Assembly: GCA_032622095.1 (NCBI GenBank)
Contig: CP136063.1
Location: 90,749,980 to 90,813,979 of the forward strand
Length of the DNA: 64,000 nucleotides
From: Siphonodentalium dalli
Lineage: Eukaryota; Mollusca; Scaphopoda; Gadilida; Siphonodentaliidae
Reading direction: 5' to 3'
A model generated the notes under the pieces. It worked only from the letters and a program-made list of their open reading frames with translations, had not been told where the DNA came from and made no database searches. Positions 45,149 through 55,125 of the stretch are shown here, piece after piece. Both the position numbers and the translations under genes were made by a program. The stretch's first letter is position 1. The number at the start of each line of letters is the position of its first letter.

Positions 45149-45281
45149 TAGTTAACACATTCAATACTAAATACTCAATGACCGGGAAAGTTTTGAAATA
45201 ATGTGTCTGTCATTTGCAGAATGAGGTCCCCAGAGGGTGAATATGGTGACACTGTCCTGCATGTGGGCTAGTGTCACCAAA
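45147..45281 (+). repeat. Copied 135-bp patch (D end plus B left hairpin)
   Basis: Nearly identical to 40747-40881, including the D/B junction of that locus (ACTAAATACTCATTGAC, then TTTTGAAATAATGTGTCTG). About half a dozen differences are visible by eye. It sits between an A element and the resumed D sequence. Confidence 0.88.
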
Positions 45282-45462
45282 ATCCTCCAATGAAAGTGAA
45301 TCCTTATGCACTTCTATTTTCTTTTCGCCTGTCTGTCGTCTGCTCATATTTCCTGAACATCCTTCCAGATGATTAATAGACCATTCTAAGGTATACTCTT
45401 ATAATCTCAATGGGAGAATCCTTTTAGTATAGAAAGGGTTAAGCTTTCCCACAGCGGATATA

Positions 45463-45616
45463 CAGTAATGCCCTAAATAATCGACTCCTTGAACACAGAA
45501 GAATTATGGGTAATTTTTCAGGATTTAGTCGGAAATATGGCTTGTTGCCATTCATCGGAAAACTCTCAATATTTCCGACTAAATCCTGAAAAATTACCCA
45601 TAATTCTGCTGTGGTT
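45463..45616. mobile_element. A element, right tip lost
   Basis: The left arm is complete. The right arm restarts after the loop at ATATTTCCGACTAAATCC and ends at GCTGTGGTTG, so the terminal AAGGAGTC...CTG segment is absent. Confidence 0.9.
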
Positions 45617-45702
45617 GTATTTCTGTAGTCTGACTTCCTTCTGATAATGATCACCCGGACGTTTTTCATCAGATCCTTCAGAATATTTTACCCCCTTTTA
45701 TC

Positions 45703-46313
45703 CAGGCCTGAGAATGCATAATGATGCTTGACATTTTCAGAATGAGGTCCCCAGAGGGTAAATTTGGTGAAGCTACCCTACACAGTGGGCTAGCATCACC
45801 CTCTGGGGACCTCATTCTGCATGGCCTCATCTGCTATGGAGACCTAGACTCAGATTTGAGTTCCCAGATGGTGAATATTGTGATGTGCACCCATTGGACA
45901 TCTCTGTTATGCAATGTGTCATCTGCCAATTTTGGGATATAGTGAAACTAAACTAGAAAAGAAAAAGAATCTTGTGATGAAGTTTCTTTATTAATAAAGC
46001 TCCCAGATGGTGAATATTGTGATGTGCACCCATTGGAAACCTTGATTACTCAATGTGTTGTCTGCCAATTTGGGGATATAAAGAAACTAAACTAAAAAAA
46101 AAGAAAAGAATCTTTGTGAAGAAGTTTCTAAAGAAACTAAAACACTAGTTCATTTGATAATAAAGATATTATCCAGAGAAGATGAGTCTAAGCAGAATGA
46201 GGTCCCCAGAGGGTGAATTTAGTGATGCTAGCCCATTGTGCAGGGTAACGTCACTAAATTCACCCTCTGGGGACCTCATTCTGCAAATGTCCAGCACCAT
46301 ATTCTCAGCCCTG
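45703..46313. mobile_element. B element enlarged by a 139-bp internal tandem duplication
   Basis: CCCAGATGGTGAATATTGTG starts at 45863 and 46002. The left hairpin has a short loop (CAAATTCA is missing), and the right hairpin is complete. Ends CAGGCCTGAGAA and TTCTCAGCCCTG. Confidence 0.88.
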
Positions 46314-46675
46314 CCTGTATCCATCATGCTTTCTGCAGAATATGTTCCCATAGTGATGGGTGCCAAGGAAAATAAACTCTGCTCTATCATTTCATCATTA
46401 ACATTTCTCAGAGAGTCTCTGATTCATCAGATCTGATTAGAGCACTGGTGAGCTGACCAAAAAACAACAACTTAGGGATCTGAAATCAGTGATATTATTT
46501 TGATCTTTGACCATGAAGGCATTAACCAGCATCCCTGTAAGGTCATGGTAGCGATGGATGTATTTGTGCATTTATCACAGTTTTTGTTTAATTATAAACC
46601 AATTATACTAAAAAGGCAAAACTGAAAGATTTAGGACAGAAGTTGAACTTCATGAAATTGGTTTGAACTCTTTGG

Positions 46676-46905
46676 AACAGGGATGTGGCGAAAGGGGGAT
46701 ATTTGGGTGGGGGTGTATGGAGCAGGGACGTGGCAAAAGGGGTGATGTTTTTAATGGGTGGAATATGATCTCTATGGGTGTATTATAGCCAGAATAGAAA
46801 TTCATTGCTAGGAATCTGCGAATCGAGGATTTTGCATCGAATCGAATCTCGATATCGAATCTCCTTCCTGATATCGACATCGAATTGAATCTCGAATCGA
46901 AAACA
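46676..46905. repeat. Short tandem duplication and ATCGAAT-rich simple repeat
   Basis: At 46677-46750 a GGGATGTGGCGAAAGGGG-like segment is repeated as GGGACGTGGCAAAAGGGG. At 46808-46905 degenerate ATCGAAT units (ATCGAATCTCGATATCGAAT and similar) form a CpG-containing run unusual for this AT-rich window. Confidence 0.6.
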
Positions 46906-47655
46906 TCCGCTGGAACTTGTGTTTTTTTAGGACATAGTTAAATCACTCTCAATTCATAACTCTGGCAACTTTGAATGAATATCTATGTCAACAGCTGCAG
47001 TTATTATTTGTGACCTTGATAAAGGAAATAAACAGCGAAAAAAATCACATATTAAAAGCCCCTTGCTACATTTATCACCACGAACATGGGTTATGGCTTG
47101 AAAACTTGTGAAGAACAAATAATTATTGGGCGATTCCTCTCAAATGAGTCATGATGGTGTTAGATGTACAGATCTTTATGTCATCAGGTTACGTTATAAA
47201 GATTAGATGACTGTTCCTCGCACAAAGCAATAAATGCTGTTAATTCCTCAATGTGCACTCTGACATGTGTTATATAAATCAATAGTGCATCAAAAATCCA
47301 CTGGTGTTTTATAACGCTGAAAAATATCTTTTTGAATGGTTGTGTTTCTTTCTTTACATTCGTACATATCTATTTGTTCATTCTATGGGCCATAAATTTA
47401 TAATGCTACTAGTTATCTGAAATGCCCATCAACTTCAATATTGATGTTCACCTAATGTCAAGGAGTGCATAATATATCACAAGAACACCACAGAGGAATT
47501 TAACACTGGGATTCCCAAATACATTCTCATATTTATTTCAAAAACTTTATGCTGAAATGGCATATTCTTTATTTCTGGAATGTTAAGATTAATCATTATG
47601 TGGAATAAACCCATGTAGTCATATTCATTCATTTGTAAGAATATTCAGATATTAA
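46906..47655. other. No gene or repeat recognised
   Basis: AT-rich filler between the ATCGAAT repeat and a C1 element. 49584-50083 and 50488-50841 are comparable; the latter has a small duplication of ACACACGCTCTATGA (50581-50631). Confidence 0.45.
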
Positions 47656-47893
47656 TTACCCTTCATGATGGCAGCTGCACTGGCATTGTATTAAAGATCC
47701 TATGTTTGTGCATTATATATATATTTAAATCTCCCATAGGGAGCCTTTTATATTATATAAGAGAATGCACTGACTTACACGGTCAATATAAATATTGTTA
47801 GGCCAATGTATTCTCTTATATATGCAAGGCTCCATATGGGAGACTCGCATATATAAGAGAATGCATTGGCACAGGGTTTTTTGCAAAATTTTC
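47656..47893 (+). mobile_element. C1 element, right end decayed
   Basis: TTACCCTTCATGATGGCAGC start. The first hairpin is degraded; the second is intact (GGCCAATGTATTCTC to GAGAATGCATTGGC). The sequence is lost after GGGTTTTTTGCAAAATTTTC. Confidence 0.82.
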
Positions 47894-48072
47894 ATTCTTC
47901 TTAATTTATCAACTTATTGGTTATTAAACCATTTCTTTAGTAAATGGATTCTCCCACCCACTTTTATAAGTATATATTTGATTGGTCAGGTCTATATATT
48001 TCTTTGGATGGGATTGTGTTCAGTAAAAAAAATGAGCAGATGGCAGATAGATTAAAAAATAATAGAAGAGTA

Positions 48073-48193
48073 CAGGAAAGCTCTCGGGGAGAGCTTTCCG
48101 ATGAATGGCAACAAGCCATATTTCCGACTAAATCCTGAAAAGTTACCCATAATTCTGCTGTAGTTAAAGAGTCGATTACTTAGGGCATTACTG
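48073..48193. mobile_element. A element lacking the left arm, nested in D
   Basis: After TA-CAG the sequence jumps to GAAAGCTCTCGGGGAGAGC and then the whole right arm. This is the same kind of deletion as at 4256 but with a different breakpoint. Confidence 0.92.
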
Positions 48194-48256
48194 TAGAAGG
48201 ACTCCTCTTCCTGGGAAATGTTCTGGTAATAAGTTCAACAAATGGCCTGGCCTATT

Positions 48257-48508
48257 CAAGCCTGAGTTTAGTGTGCAAAATTTGCAGAATGAGGTCCCCA
48301 GAGGGTGAATTTAGCGACTTTCTATAGAAATATGATAATAAAGAAGCTTTCCAGAGAAAATGAGGCCTAAACAGAATGTGGTCCATAGAGGGTGAATTTT
48401 AAATAGTGATGCTAGCCAGCTATGTGGGATAGCATCATTAAATTCACCCTCTGGGGACCTCATAATGTCCTCATTCTGCAAATAACAGGCACACTAAACT
48501 CAGGCTTG
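48257..48508. mobile_element. B element, internally deleted, inside D
   Basis: Flanked by GGCCTATT (48249-48256) and GGTCTATT (48509-48516), one mismatch. The left hairpin is cut after GAATTTAGCGAC; the right hairpin is complete. Confidence 0.9.
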
Positions 48509-48761
48509 GGTCTATTGTTGAATAATGAGTATTTAGTATAGAACGGGTTAAAGGTCCCCACAAATGAATGAATGGTAGCATGAATACAGCTTTGAAGATG
48601 TGGTCCCTCTCCACAGACAGCGCTAAATATAAACCAACATCCAAATACTCATTTTGCAGAAATGTATCCTTGGAAATCACATGAATCTGTGTCACACATT
48701 GATTAAAATGTGATTAAAAAGAGACTCGGACAAAACAATTATTTTACACCCCTGAAAATTA

Positions 48762-48800
48762 ACCCTATCTGTACTAAATAAATGATTTAGTGTAAGCTGC
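48762..48800 (-). mobile_element. D element end fragment
   Basis: TTAACCCTATCTGTACTAAA and then TGATTTAGTG; only the terminal 30-40 bases are recognisable. Confidence 0.55.
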
Positions 48801-48824
48801 AAACATTGTGGAATCAATAAGTGA

Positions 48825-49408
48825 GATCACTAACTCGCGGTGAATCCGCCATTTGGTCTCCGGAGATCAAAGTTAAGAAGTAGCATCTATTTTTAGCATA
48901 TGGCTCCAGTCTGGGAATTCCCAAAATAGAATGGCAACAGTATGTTACCGAATCGCAGGTGTGACAACTTCATAAAACTAATTAAACAATCACCCTGGAT
49001 ACATACAATACGCAGGTTTCACGCAGTAGATGGATTGAGTGTATCACGTATATGTTTTTGCATTATTTTTTTTTATCGCAAATACTCTCTATTTATCATT
49101 AAATTATGGGAAGTTCGTTGACAAAAGAGAGCGTCCATCGCTTAAACGTCTGAATGTCCGCATCGTCACCAGATCCTACTAGTAACTATGTAAATGACAT
49201 GGCTACAAAACAATTCTTAAACTCGTAGTTGCACTCAGAATAACTGAAATTAAGCCATAAAATGCTGATAAAAAAATGCTTGCACTCAGCTGTCGAATGT
49301 TTAAAAATGGATGCTATACTTCTTAACTTTGACCTTTTACCGGTGGGTTCGGTAAAATGCTAGGAATCGGACCATATGGAACCATCTTGAAAATCGCGAA
49401 CCAGTGAC
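48825..49408. mobile_element. Fold-back element Q with imperfect terminal inverted repeats
   Basis: The left end reads TCACTAACTCGCGGTGAATC and the right end, on the other strand, TCACTGGTTCGCGATTTTC. Both arms later reach TCAAAGTTAAGAAGTA (left near 48870, right near 49315). The right arm is longer because it carries an extra segment around GGTAAAATGCTAGGAATCGG. The interior has no open frame. Confidence 0.65.
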
Positions 49409-49494
49409 AAGGCTTATATTCATAGTCTGATTCTAACACAGTCACCGTTAGAGAGACATAATGATCTGTGGATGATCACAGCTAGACCATAACT

Positions 49495-49583
49495 AGACCC
49501 TGGTACAATAGACCACTGCCACCCAAAGACATATATATATATGTCTTTGGGTGGGGGGGTGGGTCTATTGAGCCAGGGACCTG
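49495..49583. repeat. Compact hairpin with a perfect 36-bp core palindrome
   Basis: The core 49519-49554 is CCACCCAAAGACATATAT plus its exact reverse complement. Outside it, AGACCCTGG...CAATAGACC on the left pairs with GGTCTATTG...CCAGGGAC on the right, with a poly-G bulge on the right arm. Total span is about 89 bp. Confidence 0.75.
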
Positions 49584-50083
49584 TGGACCAGTGCTACTCC
49601 TTGTAACACGATATTCCTGAGAACCCGATGTTCTGCAGTGGAATCATACAGTATCAAAAGAAGTGTTATATCTGAAGCCAAGACAGGTCTTCAAAGAGCT
49701 TGTCTTCACCAAAGCTTTAGGAATATGATCATAACTGAACATTCATTATCCATATAACATGCTATGTGAGCTATATTGATCGCATCACAGGAATTCTGAC
49801 TTTGATCTAAACAGATCTTTGATGCCTCATCCAGTAGGTTTTTGAAGAATTACTTGAGCAGTTCCCTGTGAAATCTCTGTTGCCGCCTACCCAGACTGAT
49901 GTATTGTTCAGTTTCTTATTTGAGTAAGAATTACACAAGAAGCACATTTGGAATTTGATACACTCACATTGAAGTGCTTCATTTCAAGCATTACACAAGA
50001 TTTCAGTTGTTCTTCCTCATTCTAAAAAAAACACATTCCACGCTGTCATAATTTATACCTCAAATGATAAATTTTAACCCTTT

Positions 50084-50246
50084 TTATGCTTCTAGGATTT
50101 TCCCACCCAGTATAACAGTATATGTTAGAATGGTCTATTATTCTTTTGGAAGGGTGTTCAAGAAATATGAGCAGGCGGCAGACACTTATTATCTGAACAT
50201 TTCTTAATGGAACTACTCCTCAAGTATTTAGTATAGAGAGGGTTAA
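50084..50246 (+). mobile_element. D element, short form (163 bp)
   Basis: TTAACCCTTTTTATGCTTCT start, TATTTAGTATAGAGAGGGTT then AA end. The centre jumps from AGGCGGCAGACA to CTTATTATCTGAACATTTC, removing one arm of the inverted repeat. Confidence 0.9.
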
Positions 50247-50263
50247 TAAAGAGCACAATTGTA

Positions 50264-50487
50264 CAGTAATTCCCTAAATAATCGACTCCTTGACAACAGC
50301 ATGATTATGGGTAATTTTTCAGGATTTAGTCAGAAATATGGCTTGTTGCCATTCATCGAAAAGCTCTCACTGACAGCTTTCCGATGAATGGCAACAAGCC
50401 ATATTTCCGACTAAATCCTGAAAAATTACCTATAATTCTGCTGTGGTTAACTCCTGGTTAAGGAGTCAATTATTTAGGGCATTACTG
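50264..50487. mobile_element. A element, full length
   Basis: Complete arms. Near the right tip GGTTAA is duplicated (GTGGTTAACTCCTGGTTAAGG), where a CTCC piece of the opposite arm seems copied in. Confidence 0.93.
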
Positions 50488-50841
50488 TACTTCTAGTTCC
50501 CTAATGATGGTAATTATTTTAAATTGTTCATCAACACTTTTACAGTTATTTTCATGTTAATAAACCTTCATGCTTTTATGACACACGCTCTATGAGTGTT
50601 TGACCTTTTATATAACACACGCTCTATGAATGTTCAAAGGAATTTGTAAGCCTACCTTAAATGTCTTGTATGATTTCTAATATTTTTCTCTATGACAAAG
50701 TCAACAATGATGTAAAATTAGATTTAAAAATGATTTGTTGTTTTAACTTGAGGCCAAGAACTCAGAATATATCTTTAAAATTTTGGGCTATATAAAATAT
50801 ATATCGTATCCAGGGTGCCTGCAGTCTGTCTTGTGCAATAC

Positions 50842-51113
50842 ATTAAAGTGATGTGAAACACTCCGGTAGGGTGATCAAATCGAAATGGAGAATAATCTTG
50901 TTCAAAGTAGTTATTTTTACAAATATTATATATAAATTGACAACACACACCGACATTCTTATATATTATATTTACAATTTAGCGTGGTACAGTCGATTTG
51001 CTTGAGATTTTCGGTGATGTTAGTAGAATGCTACATTCCTCCAGTTGGCATAGCACCTGAATACTAACTTATCAGTTTCACGCACCGAACAAGTACATAA
51101 TATGTCTTTAATA
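50842..51113 (+). repeat. Repeat H copy 2
   Basis: Starts AAAGTGATGTGAAACACTCC and ends CATAATATGTCTTTAATATC. The middle segment ATTGAGTATCAATGGCG of copy 1 is deleted here. Confidence 0.85.
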
Positions 51114-51639
51114 TCAGATTCCCATGGATTTCCTCTCAAATATTGGGGAAACAATATATTGCCCTATTTTATATTTGACCCCATCTCCTGCTCTGATGGT
51201 ATACATTACACAGCTGTCATAAGTACACTATAAAAATCACATTTATGTGAGACACCCAACACATTCAGACAATAATCCCAGAATCCAAACCATTAAAATA
51301 ACATTTTTGTGTGACCACTGTCCATTTCCACCAGGAGGATGTGAAACAGGGGCCATTAAAGCCACATATTTATTGGCATCCCGACCATCAATATCACATT
51401 TTATGATTTTCAAATAAACCACCTGGAATTTCTTCGCCTGTAAACCTCCAAAACCCAAGGCCAGTCCATTGTAAAAGGTGGCATAAAACATTGTTTTGAT
51501 GAGTGTTTCCCATTAGAATGGAATCTCCCTGACAGAGGAACCACCTGGAATTATTTATTAGGTGGATAGCCAAGTGTCTGGCCACATGTGGTCCGCATGG
51601 TTTGTTTATTGGTTTGTAATCTTCTATACCCCCTGGCAG
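51114..51639. other. No gene recognised
   Basis: Overlapping minus-strand frames (51243-51735) cross into the 142-bp tandem array and share no motif with any family I know. Possibly intron of HS3ST. Confidence 0.35.
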
Positions 51640-52020
51640 CTCAGGGCTTGTTTGCTCACATATTGGTCCAGATGTGGGGGTATATTGAATTGCTTTGGAT
51701 CTCCAGAGTATATCAGGTTGCTTATGGCATAGCATTTAAAGCATAGCAGTACTTATGGCTTGCACTTTTGTACATCTCATGCTGGCATTGTCTGTTCAAA
51801 TACCAGTCCAGATGTGGAGTATATTGAATTGCTTTGGATCTCCCGACCCCGGAGAGTGTATCAGGTTGCTTTTATAATACTCCAGCTTTTGAGAACAGTA
51901 ATTTTCCTTCCACCTTTCTGCATCTTTCGCCTTGTCTGGTCTAATGTCAGATCTGATGTGGGGTATATTGAATTTCATAGGATATCAAATTACTTATAGG
52001 GCAGTATTTAACAGCAGTAC
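51640..52020. repeat. Tandem array, about 142-bp unit, three copies
   Basis: GATGTGGGGGTATATTGAAT and its variants start at 51671, 51811 and 51955, each followed by a TCTCC...ATCAGGTTGCTT-like segment. The third copy is the most diverged. The array begins about 1.4 kb before the HS3ST exon and may lie in its intron. Confidence 0.75.
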
Positions 52021-52172
52021 ACCTTTCCAACAGGATCACTCTTATCATATCACTGATTCTGGAAGAAGCATTTTAAGGTTGGAAATTTTCGCACAATGTT
52101 CTCTGGGTTCAATAGGAGATATTTCCAGTTAAATTTTCTGATGTTTCATTGTGTTCATTTGTAAGTTTTATA

Positions 52173-52436
52173 TTAACCCTTTCTATACTGAATGGATCCT
52201 CCCACAGTTATAAAAGTAAAGATTAGAATGGTCTATTATTCATTTTGAGGGGTGTTCATATATAAGCAGACGACAGACAGTCATTAACAGATACAAGAGC
52301 AGTAGGAATCATATTCATATTCAATAAGTTCATCAAACAGCCTATATTCGCATGGCCGTTTGTTGAACATATTATCCTAACATTTCGTATTAAAGGGAAC
52401 TACTCGTCAATTGGTATTTAGTAAAGAAATAGTTAA
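52173..52436 (+). mobile_element. D element, complete (264 bp)
   Basis: TTAACCCTTTCTATACTGAA to TAGTAAAGAAATAGTTAA. Central arms ATAAGTTCATCAAACAGCC and GGCCGTTTGTTGAACATATT pair. It lies about 580 bp before the HS3ST acceptor. Confidence 0.92.
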
Positions 52437-52439
52437 AGG

Positions 52440-52880
52440 TACTCAATCCGATCAGACGCTCCTAAATTACTATTTCTTTGCCTTCGGGGGTAAAAAATAT
52501 TTGATTCGAGTCGAGGAACCGACCCATATCAAAGCTCTGGGTGTTGTTTCAATTGTTTAAGGGCCAGAAACACGAGCTCAAACGGACGGTCTTGCAGATA
52601 AAGATGGATAACTCTAAAATAAAGTGGTTATTATTACCACTTGTTCAAGGGGGAAATGATTTTATGATTTCAGCTATTTTCTATTACTCTATGGGCAACT
52701 TCTGAGTTACAGACGTTCCACATGGTGATGATTTATAGTATTTTAATCATATTCTATGGCATAGATTGTTATAAAAACAGTATACCAAGGCACTATAAAA
52801 ATATAATCGGTAAATCGAAAATTAAGTGGGCTTTTAACGCAAATATACTTGCTTTCAAATCAGGTTTAATAATTTGTTTT
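52440..52880 (+). repeat. Repeat J copy 3 with repeat K
   Basis: Starts CTCAATCCGATCAGACGCTC and TCGAGTCGAGGAACCGACCC; GATGGATAACTCTAAAATAA matches copy 2. From about 52650 to 52835 it matches 38995-39200 in the opposite orientation (repeat K). It ends just before the HS3ST acceptor. Confidence 0.75.
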
Positions 52881-52994
52881 TGTTGTTGGGAGTTGTGCTG
52901 AGAAGATACAGAACATCATTAGTGACTTAAAATTTCAAGATTTTTTGTATACAATTTTTATCAAATAAAAAAACACTTGATTGGCAATTAATAC

Positions 52995-53015
52995 GTCTCA
53001 TCTTTATCTTTACAG
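52995..53015 (+). promoter_or_regulatory. 3' splice acceptor of the HS3ST coding exon
   Basis: A pyrimidine-rich run (TCATCTTTATCTTTACAG) ends in CAG at 53015, 16 bases before the start codon. It implies that the 5' untranslated region is spliced from an exon further upstream, possibly outside this window. It also argues against an intronless retrocopy. Confidence 0.75.
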
Positions 53016-53031
53016 ATGAGAGGCGTGAGCC

Positions 53032-54132
53032 ATGCATGGCGTGCCACTGATGTCAGCCGGCACTCTGAGCCCTCAGAATGTCACTCAATCAAACTCCAAG
53101 CCACACCTCACATCCAATGGTCAGCTGTCAATCGCAGATGAGCCGCACCCAGTGAATAGCTGTGACCCCAGGATGGGGCGACGAATACGATGTTTTTTCT
53201 GGTCAATTATCGCCTTCAGCTCGCTGTTTTACGTTACCGTCTTCTTCATTGATGATTTCTGGGATAACATCAATCTTGATGGGATGCGATTCGAAGGCTC
53301 AGTCGGAAAAGGACTGCGCCACCTGCTTGAAGATGGCCACTCACCAAATACGGATAAGCGTCTACCTCAGTGCATAATAGTCGGTGTTAGAAAAGGAGGA
53401 ACTCGTGCTCTATTAGAATTTCTGGGGCTTCATTCTCAAATTAAACCTGCGGCAACAGAAATTCATTTCTTTGACGATGATCAGAAATACACTCAAGGAT
53501 TGGAATGGTATCGGAAAATGATGCCATATTCGTATGTTGATGATATTACAATCGAGAAAAGTCCACGGTATTTTATAACACCAAGTGTTCCGAAGCGAAT
53601 TCATGACATGAACAGCTCAATTAAAATACTAGTCATTCTGCGTCATCCGACGCAACGCGTCATATCGGATTACTCTCAGGTTGCTGCGAATAAGCAGTCA
53701 AAAAACATGACGTTCGATAAATTCGAACATCTCGCTATCGACAGGCGGACGGGTTTCGTCAACAAGGACTACAAGGCAATATCCATCAGTACATACTACC
53801 AGCATTTTATTCGATGGTTGAAATATTTTTCTCGGGACCAAATTCACGTTGTGGATGGTGAAAAGTTAGTCAATGACCCCGTGTCAGAGGTTAGAATGGT
53901 GGAAAATTTTCTCAATTTACCGCACCAAGTGACATATAAAAGTTTGTATTATAATGAGACGCGAGGATTCTTCTGTATGAAGACAGATAAAATCAATCAG
54001 TGCCTTGGTAAAGGGAAAGGACGGAAACATCCGAAAGTGAGTGCCGATGTCGTCGAGCAGCTCAACTCATTCTTCGCACCGTATAATGAGAAATTGTTTC
54101 AGATGATTGGACGACGATTGGACTGGGTGTGA
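53032..54132 (+). CDS. HS3ST: Heparan sulfate glucosamine 3-O-sulfotransferase (HS3ST1/HS3ST5-like)
   Basis: The family transfers sulfate from PAPS to the 3-OH of glucosamine in heparan sulfate, in the Golgi lumen. The 366-residue product has a short cytoplasmic N-terminus, one hydrophobic anchor (about 54-73, CFFWSIIAFSSLFYVTVFFI), a short stem, then the sulfotransferase domain from about 111 to the end. Seen directly: the PAPS 5'-phosphosulfate loop GVRKGGTRALLEF (118-130), the family catalytic glutamate in ATEIHFFD (E143), the 3'-phosphate motif ILRHPTQRVISDYSQ (202-216), and the C-terminal cysteine pair C315/C324 before GKGKGRKHP. Luminal sequons are N194, N225 and N308. The start at 53032 is favoured because an in-frame TGA (53026-53028) follows the splice acceptor and -3 is G. 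The compact stem and overall length suggest the HS3ST1/HS3ST5 branch, as inference. No key residue is missing and the frame is intact, so the gene is probably functional. Confidence 0.95.
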   Translation: MHGVPLMSAGTLSPQNVTQSNSKPHLTSNGQLSIADEPHPVNSCDPRMGRRIRCFFWSIIAFSSLFYVTVFFIDDFWDNINLDGMRFEGSVGKGLRHLLEDGHSPNTDKRLPQCIIVGVRKGGTRALLEFLGLHSQIKPAATEIHFFDDDQKYTQGLEWYRKMMPYSYVDDITIEKSPRYFITPSVPKRIHDMNSSIKILVILRHPTQRVISDYSQVAANKQSKNMTFDKFEHLAIDRRTGFVNKDYKAISISTYYQHFIRWLKYFSRDQIHVVDGEKLVNDPVSEVRMVENFLNLPHQVTYKSLYYNETRGFFCMKTDKINQCLGKGKGRKHPKVSADVVEQLNSFFAPYNEKLFQMIGRRLDWV

Positions 54133-54240
54133 TTTTTAATGATATTTATTGTTATGATAAAATGGCTCTTTTTGGTAAAACTTCATAATGCTACCATCTT
54201 TTGTGACTTTAATAAAGATCCCCATTGCACAAGTCTGGCA
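54133..54240 (+). promoter_or_regulatory. 3' UTR and polyadenylation signal of HS3ST
   Basis: A canonical AATAAA lies at 54211-54216, 79 bases after the stop codon. Cleavage is expected some 10-30 bases later, giving a very short 3' UTR. No competing signal lies between the stop and this site. Confidence 0.7.
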
Positions 54241-54400
54241 TATCCTTATTCAACTATTATAGTTAAATTCTGAGAATGCTGAGAGAGTTTTTCTCCATGC
54301 TCTTGACTGGTTTCAGAAAATGAATTAAGAATATTCCGGCTAATTTTATGAGAATAGTGAGCGAAAAAGATATATAAATAGACATAACACAACGTGCATC

Positions 54401-54693
54401 TTAACCCTTTCTATACTGAATGGATTCTCCCACTCAGTTATAAAAGTGCACATTGGAATGGTCTATTATTATTCATTTGCAGGGGTGTTTATGAAAAATG
54501 AGCAGACGACAGAATGAGGAAAAGATAATACAAGTGTAGAAAAGATTCCTATAGTTTTGTGGGAAATGTTCAGATATTAAGTTTAACAGTTAAGTTAAAC
54601 AACATGTGGTCATTTGTTGAACTTGTATTACCTGAACATTTGCTATTTAAAGGGAACTACTCGTCAATGAGTATTTAGTATTGAATGGGTTAA
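54401..54693 (+). mobile_element. D element, complete (293 bp)
   Basis: TTAACCCTTTCTATACTGAA to TAGTATTGAATGGGTTAA. The centre includes an extra palindromic TTTAACAGTTAAGTTAAAC. It lies 160 bp after the HS3ST polyadenylation signal. Confidence 0.92.
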
Positions 54694-54824
54694 TCAAGGA
54701 TTTGTTATCAAATGAGTTGTGGATGGCGCAAGGATATATTTGACAAAAGTGTAGCTTGAGTGAAATGTGACTATGCGTCATCCGCAACGAGTTCGGTAAA
54801 AGATTTTAGATTATGATGCAATTT

Positions 54825-55125
54825 GTGTTCTGTATTTATTCCACACCATTGTGTCAGATATGTTTAATCCAAGACTGTGACTACTATTGATACTATAACT
54901 AACTTTATTGAGATTTAATTCTGATGAAAAACTAATTAATATCTGTGCATCACTGCAGGAGATCATCGATTTTATGTGCGTCATCACTCTTGACCACAAC
55001 GTCAACTGGAAGTAACTCCGCTTGTATTCCACTTGTTGTATACAGTAATAACTACTCAATGGCTGGGATTATTTTGAATACATTGCCTCGCATCAACGGG
55101 TGTGGAATAAATATAAGAAATAAAT
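54825..55125. mobile_element. Repeat L copy 1 with terminal inverted repeats
   Basis: GTGTTCTGTATTTATTCCAC, ACCATTG at the left; CATCAACGGGTGTGGAATAA, ATATAAG at the right. Length about 300 bp, not coding. Confidence 0.65.

Larger units (their letters stand above)
44849..45442 (-). mobile_element. D element with an A insertion and a copied patch
   Basis: TTAACCCTTTCCGAACTAAA start and TTTAGTATAGAAAGGGTTAA end. The order is D, A (44924-45148), patch (45147-45281), D. It is the most complex nest in the window. Confidence 0.9.
47934..48551 (+). mobile_element. D element with A and B insertions
   Basis: TTAAACCATTTCTTTAGTAA start, TATTTAGTATAGAACGGGTT then AA at the end. A is at 48073-48193 and B at 48257-48508, both with recognisable flanks inside D. 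Confidence 0.9.

Noticed and set aside
51243-51735. Overlapping minus-strand frames of 82 and 113 codons
   Set aside because: They overlap one another and partly cover a diverged tandem repeat; no motif and no splice or start evidence.
53413-53604. Frames antisense or out of frame inside the HS3ST exon
   Set aside because: The plus-strand sulfotransferase frame carries all catalytic motifs; the others are shadows.
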